A DNA stretch of 22,368 nucleotides from Nocardioidaceae bacterium (GCA_013811715.1 JACCUS010000078.1:1-22368), one strand, 5' to 3'; shown: positions 1-7,463, counted from the first letter of the stretch. The notes: generated by a model from the sequence alone, not told the origin. Numbers and translations: made by a program.

Positions 1-135
1 GCGTACGACGGGATCCTGTCGCTCCAGGGGAAGTTGAAGGCTTACCGCGCGGCGGGACTGCTCCGCACCCCCGATCCCGATGAGGAGATCAAGGCAGCGC
101 AGCGCGGAGCAGTCCCGCCGCGCCCCCGACGGTGA
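1..135 (+). CDS. 3' end of an unrecognised gene (partial)
   Basis: Frame 1 is open from the window edge to a TGA at 133-135 and gives the last 44 residues of a protein. The visible segment is hydrophilic, with lysines, arginines and prolines near the end (ending PPRPRR), and has no motif I recognise. It lies on the plus strand, convergent with the PRC-barrel gene that ends at 148. The 3' part carries a perfect 20-bp inverted repeat (47-66 and 104-123), so this coding tail could also fold as a hairpin. The reading frame is supported only by openness and typical high-GC codon use. No function can be proposed. Confidence 0.5.
   Translation, partial: AYDGILSLQGKLKAYRAAGLLRTPDPDEEIKAAQRGAVPPRPRR
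47..123. repeat. Perfect 20-bp inverted repeat, 37-nt spacer
   Basis: Positions 47-66 are the exact reverse complement of 104-123 (20 of 20 pairs, very GC-rich, core GGGACTGCTCC). The arms lie inside the 3' end of the first coding frame and just before the convergent gene. It may act as a large-loop terminator or be a remnant of a duplicated inverted segment. No T-tract follows it. Confidence 0.75.
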
Positions 136-147
136 CGCGTCCGGAGG

Positions 148-936
148 TCAGCGGTCCCGCTGTTCGGTACCCTCCGCCTCGATCTGCTCCTTGCGGACTT
201 CCTCTGAGACCTGCTCTTGACCGGTGACGGTGTCCTTGTCCATCCGTACTCGTTCGACCGGCACGGCCTCCTTGTCGACGACCGCTCGCTCTTCGTGCAG
301 GGTCACCTCGTGCTCTTCCTCGGTGAGGTCGCTGCCGGCCATCGCGGCGTCCCGGTTGGCCTCGGTGATCGGCTCACGCTCGACGCGCACCTCCTCCCGG
401 CTGACGGGGACGGTCTGGGTGACGTTCTCGGTGACGATGTACTTGCGCAGCCGAGCCCGACCGGCTTCCCGCTTCTCGGTACCGACCCGGATCTGTTCTT
501 CCGAGCGGGTCATCGCGTCGTCGGTCGCCGGACCGGACACGTCGCTTCCAACGTTGCTGACTTCACCGGTCTGGTCGTACTGTTCACCGGTGGGGAGTCC
601 GGAGTCGGACTGGCTCTCGGCGTAGTCGAGGCCGTAGTAGCGGTACAGCTCAGCCTCCTCCGCCTGGGAGACGTGGCCCTGGTCGGGATCGATCCGCGGA
701 GCGTTCTTGATCGTGTCCTTGTCATAGGGCACGGTCAGCTCATCGCCGGACACTCGAGCCTCGGCCAGTGGGACGAAGCTCTCGTTCGAGCCGAACATCC
801 CGGTCTTGGTGGTGGCCCACTCGGGCTGACCGCTCTGGTCGTCGAGGAATACCTGCCCGATCTTGCCGATCTTCTCCCCGTCTGAGCCGTGCATGGTCTG
901 GCCGATGACGTTCTGAATCTGTTCCGTGGTGATCAC
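148..936 (-). CDS. PRC-barrel and DUF2382 domain protein
   Basis: The product is 262 aa. Residues about 1-80 look like a PRC-barrel domain (GSDGEKIGKIGQVFLDD, then SFVPLAEARV). Residues about 141-252 are a DUF2382 region, with charged repeats such as LRKYIVTENVTQTVPVSREE and HEERAVVDKEAVPVERV. An acidic, glycine-rich linker joins them. Proteins of this build are common in actinobacteria and are often linked to stress responses, but their biochemical role is not settled. The GTG start at 936 is chosen because AAGGAGG lies 5 nt upstream and the PRC fold begins immediately. An in-frame ATG at 1140 exists, but it would add an arginine/serine-rich tail running into the upstream gene. The gene follows the MscS-like gene on the same strand with a 46-nt gap, so the two are probably co-transcribed. 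Confidence 0.9.
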   Translation of the reverse strand: MITTEQIQNVIGQTMHGSDGEKIGKIGQVFLDDQSGQPEWATTKTGMFGSNESFVPLAEARVSGDELTVPYDKDTIKNAPRIDPDQGHVSQAEEAELYRYYGLDYAESQSDSGLPTGEQYDQTGEVSNVGSDVSGPATDDAMTRSEEQIRVGTEKREAGRARLRKYIVTENVTQTVPVSREEVRVEREPITEANRDAAMAGSDLTEEEHEVTLHEERAVVDKEAVPVERVRMDKDTVTGQEQVSEEVRKEQIEAEGTEQRDR

Positions 937-982
937 GTTGCCTCCTTGTGAGTAGATGGTGGATCGATTAGCTCTGTCGGAG

Positions 983-1759
983 TTACTGGGGGAACCGAGC
1001 GCCCTGCTGGGGGTCGGTGACCTCGCGGTCGTGGGCCTGAGACTGGTACTGCTGGCCGAGCTGCTGAGCGGCCTCTCCGGGGGGGCTGGCCTGCTGCGTG
1101 GCCTTGGTCGCTTCTTCACCGGCCTTGTCCAGCCAGCCATCCCAGCGTTGGGACATCGGCTTGACCAGGCCGCCGCCGACGCCCACGATCAATATTCCAG
1201 CGACGGTGGCCAAGATGGCGACGAGCACGGGCGTGGTGACTGTGGTGGCAATGCCCACCTGGTTCAGCGCGGCGACGACACCGAGGAACAAGATGAACAC
1301 GGAGACCGCGGTGGCCAAGATATCGCCGTACGACAGCCTGTCGAGCATGTTGGCGATCAAGTCTTTGGCGGCCTTCGCGACAGCCGCGGCGATGACGACG
1401 ATGATGATTGCCACGATCGCCTGTGGCAGGAAGGCGATAATCGAGGTGATCAGCGCGCTGATCGGGTTGGGGCCGAACGCGCTGAACGCCAGCTGCAGCG
1501 CGAACAACAGCACCACGTAGTAGACCAACTTGGCGACGATGTCCGACGCGTCGTACTGGCTCTTGTCCAGAGCGGTCTTCACGCCGCCCTTCTCGACGGC
1601 CTTGTCGAAGCCGACCTTCTCCAAGATGCCGTTGACGACTTTCAGCAAGAGCTTGGCGATGATCCACCCGATGAGCAAGATGACAAAGAACAGCACCAGC
1701 TTCGGAATGAAGCTGGCGATGGTGCTCAACCCGTCGGTGAGCGCGCTACCGATGTCCAT
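983..1759 (-). CDS. MscS-like conserved TM helix membrane protein
   Basis: The product is 258 aa, with about five hydrophobic helices at roughly residues 18-38, 76-96, 102-126, 144-165 and 170-196. The repeated pattern of a helix followed by small-residue segments (LIGWIIAKLLLKVVNGILEKVGFD; AKAAKDLIANMLDRLSYGD, quoted in parts) matches the conserved-TM-helix family related to small mechanosensitive channels. The C-terminal 60 residues are polar and rich in Q, A and E. The role is probably a membrane channel or a structural protein responding to osmotic or envelope stress. This is inferred from the family. The ATG at 1759 has AGGAAGG upstream at good spacing. A longer form from 1801 would add 14 residues without a ribosome site. 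It is the first gene of a probable two-gene unit with the PRC-barrel protein and is divergent from the sigma-factor gene. Confidence 0.88.
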   Translation of the reverse strand: MDIGSALTDGLSTIASFIPKLVLFFVILLIGWIIAKLLLKVVNGILEKVGFDKAVEKGGVKTALDKSQYDASDIVAKLVYYVVLLFALQLAFSAFGPNPISALITSIIAFLPQAIVAIIIVVIAAAVAKAAKDLIANMLDRLSYGDILATAVSVFILFLGVVAALNQVGIATTVTTPVLVAILATVAGILIVGVGGGLVKPMSQRWDGWLDKAGEEATKATQQASPPGEAAQQLGQQYQSQAHDREVTDPQQGARFPQ

Positions 1760-1935
1760 ACGGAGCCTTCCTGTGTGGATGAGCCTCGCCAGGATGCGCA
1801 ACGAGGCCGTGAGGCGTGCTGTTACAGGGAAGACGCTCTCGACGGAGCCACATGACGCACGCGGGCAGGAATACTTCTCACTCGCCGTCCGTGACCGCGA
1901 GAACGGTACGTCCAGAGGTGAAGTACCGTGAAGCG

Positions 1936-3150
1936 GTGACCCCCAGCGAACGGAACGATGGGGACGAGGTCGTGGCCCTGATCGGCCCGTTGCGTCGGAT
2001 CGTGGCCGCCCGGGTCGGCGACGTCCACCTGGTCGACGAGGTGGTGCAGGAGACGCTCGTCCGAGTGCTCCATGCCCGCGACCGGGTAGCCGATGACGCG
2101 CTCCTGCCGTACGCCGTCGTCACAGCACGCAATCTGATCGCTTCGCACGGCCGCATGGATGCCACAGCGAGGCGTAACGCCGTCCGCCTGGTGAGTTTGG
2201 ACGAGCCGGAGGACCCGCAGGAGACGATCGTGCGCGCCGAAGAGGCTGCGGCCATCCAAACCGCGTTGCGAGCCCTGCCCGACCGGGACAGGGAGACGCT
2301 GATCGCCCACGAGGTTCACGATGTCGACACCTTGGCGCTGGCTGAGAGCCGCTCGTCCACTCCGGGAGGTGTGGCTGCGAGGCTGGCCAGGGCCCGGGCG
2401 CGGATGCGGGTCGACTATGTCTTGGCCCTGCGTCGAGTCGACCTCCCGACGGCCGCCTGCAGGCCTGCTCTACTGGCGCTGTCGGCCGGTGATCAGCGGC
2501 GGCAGAAGGCGTTGAACGCCGGTTCACACCTCCTGGCCTGCTCCACGTGCGCTGGCTTGAGCGAGCCGTTGCTCGGTCGCAAGCGGGTCCTCGCCGGGGT
2601 CCTCCCGGTTGGGCTCCTCACGAGGCTGTCCCGGATCAAGCCGCCGCGGCCAAGTGGGCGGTCGATGCAGCAGGTAGGCGCAGCCGGGGCAGTCATCGGG
2701 GTAGTCACGGTGGTGGCCGTCCTGGCACTGACGGGAGGCGAACCCGACCCGCAGGCCGCCTCGCCCGGCCCGACAGTAGTGACCCCCCTTCCCAGCCAAC
2801 CGTTGGTTATCGGAGCGGGTCATCCAGCGTTGACCCGACCGGTTCTCGTGGACGCCGCGCGATCAGGTCAGCAGGTCAGAGCCGAAGACGCCACCGTCTT
2901 GGCCGTGCCCGTCGATGAGGGCCTCTGGCTTGCCAGCGGCGACGGACGGATCTGGGTCCAGCTGACCGGCTCGGGCGAGTCGGCTTTCCGGGCTCGGCCA
3001 GGCCAGCGACTGTACTTTGTGGCGCAGGCGATCCAGCATCGGCAGGGGTTCGCCCATCGGATCGGTCTGCATGATCGAGACGCCGCACGCCGACTGGATC
3101 GGCAGCAGGTCCACCTTTCGGTGGCACCAGAAGACATCCGCGCTGGGTAG
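1936..3150 (+). CDS. ECF sigma factor fused to zinc-finger, TM and extracytoplasmic domain
   Basis: The product is 404 aa from the GTG at 1936. Residues about 10-75 resemble sigma region 2 (LVDEVVQETLVRVLHARDR, then LLPYAVVTARNLIASHGR). Residues about 100-165 resemble region 4 (ALRALPDRDRETLIAHE, then a helix rich in ARARARMR). An H-x3-C-x2-C motif (H198, C202, C205), the hallmark of zinc-binding anti-sigma domains, follows. A single hydrophobic segment comes at about 247-266, then a Pro/Ser/Thr-rich linker and an approximately 120-residue C-terminal domain predicted to lie outside the membrane. A sigma factor and its membrane sensor-like partner thus form one chain. ECF groups with membrane-anchored C-terminal extensions (for example ECF52/53) are known, but I cannot place this one. 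The start is uncertain: ATG 1852 and GTG 1918 are in frame, and the AGAGGTGAAG element lies 12 nt before 1936. The regulated genes are unknown. The divergent membrane/PRC pair is a candidate. Confidence 0.82.
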   Translation: MTPSERNDGDEVVALIGPLRRIVAARVGDVHLVDEVVQETLVRVLHARDRVADDALLPYAVVTARNLIASHGRMDATARRNAVRLVSLDEPEDPQETIVRAEEAAAIQTALRALPDRDRETLIAHEVHDVDTLALAESRSSTPGGVAARLARARARMRVDYVLALRRVDLPTAACRPALLALSAGDQRRQKALNAGSHLLACSTCAGLSEPLLGRKRVLAGVLPVGLLTRLSRIKPPRPSGRSMQQVGAAGAVIGVVTVVAVLALTGGEPDPQAASPGPTVVTPLPSQPLVIGAGHPALTRPVLVDAARSGQQVRAEDATVLAVPVDEGLWLASGDGRIWVQLTGSGESAFRARPGQRLYFVAQAIQHRQGFAHRIGLHDRDAARRLDRQQVHLSVAPEDIRAG

Positions 3151-3255
3151 GCCAGTCCTGATCTCCTCAGCTCCGGCCACGCGCTGGTCGCTCGCCGGTC
3201 GTCTTGGAGTCGATCCGCTAGTGCCGGCCGCGCCATCGATGGGAACAATGGCGCG

Positions 3256-4392
3256 ATGACGGCGACCTGGTCAGCGCCCGGAAGGGTCAATCTCATCGGT
3301 GAACACGTCGACTACAACGACGGGTTGGTGCTGCCGTTCGCGCTGGCCTTCGTCACGACGACCAGGGTCAGCGCGCGGGAGGACGGCGTCGTACACGCGT
3401 CGTCGGCCGGCCGAGCCGGCACCGCGGTCTTCGGAGTCGACACCCAGCCAGGGGACGTCGACGGATGGGCGGCGTACGTCGCAGGGGTCGTCTGGGCTCT
3501 CGTCTCCACAACGGTTACCGAGCCGCCCACCCGCAAGTCCCAAGCTCCAGCCATCAGTGGAGGCATGGACATCGAGATCACCAGCGACCTGCCCGTCGGC
3601 GCCGGCCTATCGTCGTCGGCCGCTCTCGAGTGTGCGGTGGCGGCGGCCGTCGGCGACGAGTTCGACCTCCGCCTCGACCGTGGCGAGCTGGCCGCCGCCG
3701 CCCGGAAGGCCGAGAACGAGTACGTCGGTGCGCCGACCGGCGTGATGGACCAGCTCGCCTCGATGCTCTGTGAGCCCGGGCACGCGATGCTGCTCGACTG
3801 CCGTTCGCTGGAGGCCACCCACATTCCGTTCGAGCCGGCCGGCGCCGACCTGCGCCTGCTCGTCATCGACACCCGCGCCGAACACGCCCTGATAGGCAGC
3901 GAGTACGCCGACCGGCGCGCCACCTGTGAAGCCGCTGCAGCGGAGCTCGGGCTGGCCGCGTTGCGGGACGCGACCCTCCAGCAGGTGCGGAGTCTGACCG
4001 ACTCAACGCAGCTGCGACGAGCCCAGCACGTCGTCACAGAGATCCAACGCGTCCGTGACGTCGCCGGGCTGCTGGTGGCCGGTTGTCCGCAAGACATCGG
4101 ACCGTTCCTCAGCGCGTCTCATGAGTCGCTGCGCGACGACTACGAGGTCTCGTCAGAAGAGCTCGACGTTGCGGTGGAGTCGGCACTCGCCGCTGGTGCC
4201 CTCGGCGCGCGGTTGACCGGCGGGGGTTTCGCCGGCTGCGTGATCGCGTTGGTGCGGGTGGCTCGACTCGTCCCCGTCGTCGACCGCGTGGAGGCGGCGT
4301 TCACCCTGCACGGCTGGCGGCCCCCCCACGTGTGGGTGGTCGCACCGTCGCGGGGGGCGTTTCGGCGAGATGAGGCGGGTGCGACCAGCTGA
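3256..4392 (+). CDS. galK: Galactokinase
   Basis: The product is 378 aa, the usual galactokinase length. The enzyme phosphorylates galactose at C1 with ATP, the first committed step of the Leloir pathway, in the cytoplasm. Three GHMP-kinase signatures are intact: the substrate motif APGRVNLIGEHVDYNDG at residues 8-23, the ATP loop LPVGAGLSSSAALE at 112-125, and LTGGGFAGCVIAL near the C-terminus (320-332). The catalytic aspartate lies in GVMDQLAS (D165). The ATG at 3256 starts four residues before the substrate motif, as expected. No strong ribosome site is visible, so a short or weak leader is possible. No galT or galE is nearby, so the gene stands alone between the sigma factor and a small membrane protein. 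Another sugar 1-kinase of the GHMP family is possible but less likely. Confidence 0.93.
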   Translation: MTATWSAPGRVNLIGEHVDYNDGLVLPFALAFVTTTRVSAREDGVVHASSAGRAGTAVFGVDTQPGDVDGWAAYVAGVVWALVSTTVTEPPTRKSQAPAISGGMDIEITSDLPVGAGLSSSAALECAVAAAVGDEFDLRLDRGELAAAARKAENEYVGAPTGVMDQLASMLCEPGHAMLLDCRSLEATHIPFEPAGADLRLLVIDTRAEHALIGSEYADRRATCEAAAAELGLAALRDATLQQVRSLTDSTQLRRAQHVVTEIQRVRDVAGLLVAGCPQDIGPFLSASHESLRDDYEVSSEELDVAVESALAAGALGARLTGGGFAGCVIALVRVARLVPVVDRVEAAFTLHGWRPPHVWVVAPSRGAFRRDEAGATS

Positions 4393-4523
4393 GGGCTCCG
4401 GGTTACCCTGCTGGCGGGCGCGCTGTGTCGGCCCTGCAGCAGCGGGCGGGTGTGGATCGCCGCGGGCCGACTACCATGGGCAGTCCGAGACACCGAGGGT
4501 TGCCTGAGATCGAGGGGTGCAGC

Positions 4524-4742
4524 ATGCAGGAGCCAGATCCACTCCGCGGTGAGGTCAGCGTGCAGGGCGTCCCCGACGACGCGCGGCGGATGGGGCTGGA
4601 CCGCAACACCGAGGAAGGCGCCCTGATCGCGATGACCGGATCGCTCAGCCCCACAAGGCTTTCGCACAAGCTGGTGGCGTGGGCGATCCTGCTCAGCTTC
4701 GTGGCACCGGGCCTGCTGCTGATGCTGACGGTGATCTTCTGA
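4524..4742 (+). CDS. Small tail-anchored membrane protein, hypothetical
   Basis: The product is 72 aa. The first 45 residues are polar and acidic. The last 24 residues form one hydrophobic helix (KLVAWAILLSFVAPGLLLML and on to the end), so it looks like a C-terminally anchored inner-membrane protein. The ATG at 4524 has GAGGGG about 7 nt upstream. An in-frame upstream start at 4425 would add a basic stretch without a better ribosome site. The 3' end overlaps the convergent padR gene by 50 bp. I do not recognise the family. The ribosome site and the clean helix are the reasons to call it real. Confidence 0.62.
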   Translation: MQEPDPLRGEVSVQGVPDDARRMGLDRNTEEGALIAMTGSLSPTRLSHKLVAWAILLSFVAPGLLLMLTVIF

Positions 4743-5310
4743 CCGAGCGGCCGCCCTCTGCGGAGGTGGCGGCGGCCGAGAGGTGCCCGAGCAGCCAGTC
4801 GCACCAGGAGAGCATGTGCTGCTCGTTGCTGATGCCGCACGTCAGGGTGGCATAGGCGGCGAAAGCGGGTAGCGCCACGTTGGTCCGGTCGTCGTGGCTG
4901 AAGTCCCGCTCCTCCGCGACGTAGCGAGCCAGCCGGTCGCTGTGATGGTCACGGGCCTGCTTGATCAGGCCACGTGCGACGTCCGGCGAGACCACCCATA
5001 ACGCCCGCACCCGCAGCATCAGCTCACTCCTCGACTCGGGGGGCGCAAGCGTAGAGGCGATCCAGGACCGCAGTGCCCGCTTGCCTTTCGCGGTGATCGT
5101 GTAGAGCTTCGTGTCGCGGGGCCCACGGCCGCTGACCACCCGATGGCGGACGTAGCCATCTCTCTCGAGGTCGCTCAGCATCGGATAGACCTGGCTGTGG
5201 TGCGCCGACCACATGTAGCCGATCGGAGAGTCCATCTTGCGGGTCAGGTCGTACCCCGTCAGCGGCTCCCGAGCGAGCTGTCCGAGCAGCGCGTAGCCCA
5301 GCGTCTTCAT
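4693..5310 (-). CDS. PadR family transcriptional regulator
   Basis: The product is 205 aa. The N-terminal winged helix is typical of PadR: LGYALLGQLAREPLTGYDL, then HSQVYPMLSDLERDGYV, then a wing with GRGPRDTKLYTITAKGKRAL (about residues 4-85). The remainder is the helical PadR C-terminal dimerisation domain (about 95-170), followed by a low-complexity Ser/Ala/Arg tail that overlaps the neighbouring small gene. The ATG at 5310 gives the canonical MKTLGYALLG start. A longer reading from 5523 would run through the divergent lipoprotein gene. PadR proteins usually repress their own gene and a neighbour and are released by ligands. Here a perfect PadR-type dyad lies 20 nt upstream, between this gene and the divergent hydrolase, which suggests control of both. 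The ligand is unknown. Confidence 0.93.
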   Translation of the reverse strand: MKTLGYALLGQLAREPLTGYDLTRKMDSPIGYMWSAHHSQVYPMLSDLERDGYVRHRVVSGRGPRDTKLYTITAKGKRALRSWIASTLAPPESRSELMLRVRALWVVSPDVARGLIKQARDHHSDRLARYVAEERDFSHDDRTNVALPAFAAYATLTCGISNEQHMLSWCDWLLGHLSAAATSAEGGRSVRRSPSASAAGPVPRS

Positions 5311-5328
5311 GCCGTGTAGTGTAGTGAT

Positions 5329-5346
5329 TATGTCAAGAGTTACATA
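5329..5346. promoter_or_regulatory. PadR-type operator dyad TATGT-N8-ACATA
   Basis: The sequence reads TATGTCAAGAGTTACATA, a perfect 5-bp inverted repeat with an 8-nt centre. It contains the ATGT-N8-ACAT pattern described for PadR-family operators. It lies between padR and the lipoprotein gene. On the minus strand a CATAAT -10-like element (5328-5333 complement) overlaps it. On the plus strand it overlaps the ATG (5330) of the hydrolase gene, so bound repressor could block both genes. Confidence 0.72.
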
Positions 5347-6157
5347 TGGGCTTGGCGTTGCCGCCTCACTGGTCGGCCTGGCTGTGCTGTCGGGTGCATG
5401 CGGCGCTGGTTCTGACGATGCGTCGCGTACGCCGACGAGTGCCTCGGCCAGTGCGAGCCCAGTCCAGGGGTCGGACACGACCGAGCCGGCGGCCGGCGAG
5501 GAGACCCCTGCGCAGCGCTGCACCGGCGAACGTGGGCCCGGTCACGAACGGGTTATTCGCGCCGGGGGCTCTCGCCTCGTCGGCGCCGAGCTGGGCCACG
5601 GCACGACCTGGGCGGTGTTCTTGCACCAGACCGGCGGCAGTGGACTGTGCGGATGGTGGACGTACGGCGACCGGGTCGCTGGTCAGGGTGTTCACGTCCT
5701 GCTCCTCGACCTGTGTGGGTACGGCCGGTCGACCTGCGCTGGCCGGCTCAGCGGAGACCAGATCGGCCAGGCAGCCACGGCGGTGGCGTACGCACGACGC
5801 CGTGGGGCCGAACGCGTCACCATCGTCGGCGCCTCGATGGGCGGCGCGGTCGCACTTCCCGCCGCCCGCGCCAGCCGGGCCGATGCGGTGGTCGACCTCT
5901 CCGGGCCGCCGGACTGGACCGGCACCGACTTGGCCCAGGACGCGAGGCGGTTGACGATGCCGACGCTGCTCGCCATCTCCCCGTCGGACTCGTCAAGCGT
6001 GCCCGCCTTCCGAAAGGCGATCCGGCACGTCCCGGCGGACGTCAAGCGACTCGAGGTCGTGTCCGGTGGGCACGGGATCGAGATGCTCGGGTACCCGGGC
6101 AACTGGAGCAGGCTGGCGACCACCGTGCAGCGCTGGATCGTCGGCGACTACTCCTGA
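5330..6157 (+). CDS. Lipoprotein alpha/beta hydrolase
   Basis: The product is 275 aa from ATG 5330. The first 24 residues form a lipoprotein signal with a lipobox ending LSGAC (Cys24), followed by a Ser/Thr/Ala-rich linker, so the enzyme is probably anchored on the outer face of the membrane. The body has an alpha/beta-hydrolase fold: an LLLDLCGYGRS strand-loop, the nucleophile elbow GASMGG (Ser169), a likely acid Asp220 (SPSDSS) and His248 (SGGHGIEML). The substrate cannot be told. The fold covers dienelactone-hydrolase-like esterases and lipases. An ATG at 5309 is also in frame but overlaps the first codon of padR. No Shine-Dalgarno is visible for either start. Expression is probably PadR-controlled through the dyad over its start. 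Its stop codon is embedded in a strong hairpin. Confidence 0.87.
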   Translation: MSRVTYGLGVAASLVGLAVLSGACGAGSDDASRTPTSASASASPVQGSDTTEPAAGEETPAQRCTGERGPGHERVIRAGGSRLVGAELGHGTTWAVFLHQTGGSGLCGWWTYGDRVAGQGVHVLLLDLCGYGRSTCAGRLSGDQIGQAATAVAYARRRGAERVTIVGASMGGAVALPAARASRADAVVDLSGPPDWTGTDLAQDARRLTMPTLLAISPSDSSSVPAFRKAIRHVPADVKRLEVVSGGHGIEMLGYPGNWSRLATTVQRWIVGDYS

Positions 6158-6183
6158 CGGCGCGAGACGCCGTCAGGAGTAGT
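6147..6183. terminator. 16-bp perfect hairpin at the lipoprotein stop codon
   Basis: Positions 6147-6162 (ACTACTCCTGACGGCG) are perfectly complementary to 6168-6183, with a 5-nt CGAGA loop. The TGA stop at 6155-6157 lies within the left arm. There is no T-run on the plus side. It sits in the convergent gap before the end of icd (6243), so it may serve as a terminator for both strands, as often seen in actinobacteria where hairpins without U-tracts act. Confidence 0.8.
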
Positions 6184-6242
6184 GCTGGTCGGTATCTCCA
6201 GGGTGGCGCCGGACGACGAGCGCAAAGGCCGCTCGCCGCCGG

Positions 6243-7463
6243 TCACCCGGCCATGGCCTTCTGCAGGTTCTCGTCGAGAGCCGCGAGGAACGCCTCGGTG
6301 GTGAGGTGGCCCTGGTCACCGCCGACGAGCAGCGCCAGGTCCTTCGTCATCTTGCCTTCCTCGACGGTCTCGACACAGACCCGCTCGAGCGTCTCGGCGA
6401 ACTCGGTGACAGCGGGAGTCTCGTCGAGCTTGCCACGGTGCTTGAGGCCGCCCGTCCAGGCGAAGATCGACGCGATCGGGTTGGTCGACGTCGGCTGGCC
6501 CGCCTGGTGCTGGCGGAAGTGCCGCGTCACGGTGCCGTGGGCTGCCTCGGCCTCGACCGTTTGGCCGTCGGGAGTCATCAGCACCGAGGTCATCAGGCCC
6601 AACGACCCGAAGCCTTGAGCCACCGTGTCGGACTGGACGTCGCCGTCGTAGTTCTTGCAGGCCCAGACGTAGCCACCCTCCCACTTGAGTGCCGCAGCCA
6701 CCATGTCGTCGATGAGGCGGTGCTCGTAGGTCAGCCCGGCCGCCGTGAAGTCCGCCTCGAACTCGTCGTCGTACACCCGCTGGAAAATGTCCTTGAACTG
6801 GCCGTCGTAGGCCTTGAGGATGGTGTTCTTCGTGGACATGTAGACGGGGTAGCCGCGTTGCAGCCCGTAGGAGAGCGACGCTCGTGCGAAGTCCTCGATC
6901 GACTTGTTGAAGTTGTACATGCCCATCACGACCCCGCCGTCCTCGGGCATCTGCACCACCTCCCTCTCGATCGGCTCCGAGCCGTCGGCGGGGTGGAACG
7001 AGATCGTCACGGTGCCGGCTCCCGGCACCTTGAAGTTGGTCGCCTTGTACTGGTCGCCGTGGGCGTGCCTGCCGATGATGATGGGCTTGGTCCAACCGGG
7101 CACCAGCCGCGGGATGTTGGAGATCACGATCGGCTCGCGGAAGATCACACCACCGAGGATGTTGCGGATCGTGCCGTTGGGTGAGAGCCACATCTGCTTG
7201 AGGCCGAACTCCACGACGCGAGCCTCGTCCGGCGTGATCGTCGCGCACTTGACACCGACGCCGTGCTCCTTGATCGCGTGGGCGGCGTCCACGGTGACCT
7301 GGTCGTCGGTCGCGTCGCGGTTCTCGATGCCGAGATCGAAGTAGACCAGCTCGACGTCGAGGTAGGGGTGGATGAGGCGGTCCTTGATGAACTGCCAGAT
7401 GATCCGGGTCATTTCGTCGCCATCGAGCTCGACGACGGGGTTCTGCACCTTGATCTTGGCCAT
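6243..7463 (-). CDS. icd: NADP-dependent isocitrate dehydrogenase (homodimeric, eukaryotic-type)
   Basis: The product is 406 aa. It oxidatively decarboxylates isocitrate to 2-oxoglutarate and makes NADPH, in the TCA cycle. The sequence aligns almost residue for residue with the human IDH1-type family: SPNGTIRN (S94, R100), the substrate arginines R109 and R132 (GRHAHGDQYKATNF), K212, the acidic D252 and D275, and HGTVTRHFR at 309-317. R314 and H315 are the NADP-selecting residues. The ATG at 7463 has GGGAGAG upstream. The gene is transcribed alone on the minus strand. A 14-bp palindrome and a possible -10 (TATCTT) lie 38-55 nt before it. Its 3' end faces the lipoprotein hydrolase across a hairpin. 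The length and all active-site residues are as expected for a functional enzyme. Confidence 0.97.
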   Translation of the reverse strand: MAKIKVQNPVVELDGDEMTRIIWQFIKDRLIHPYLDVELVYFDLGIENRDATDDQVTVDAAHAIKEHGVGVKCATITPDEARVVEFGLKQMWLSPNGTIRNILGGVIFREPIVISNIPRLVPGWTKPIIIGRHAHGDQYKATNFKVPGAGTVTISFHPADGSEPIEREVVQMPEDGGVVMGMYNFNKSIEDFARASLSYGLQRGYPVYMSTKNTILKAYDGQFKDIFQRVYDDEFEADFTAAGLTYEHRLIDDMVAAALKWEGGYVWACKNYDGDVQSDTVAQGFGSLGLMTSVLMTPDGQTVEAEAAHGTVTRHFRQHQAGQPTSTNPIASIFAWTGGLKHRGKLDETPAVTEFAETLERVCVETVEEGKMTKDLALLVGGDQGHLTTEAFLAALDENLQKAMAG

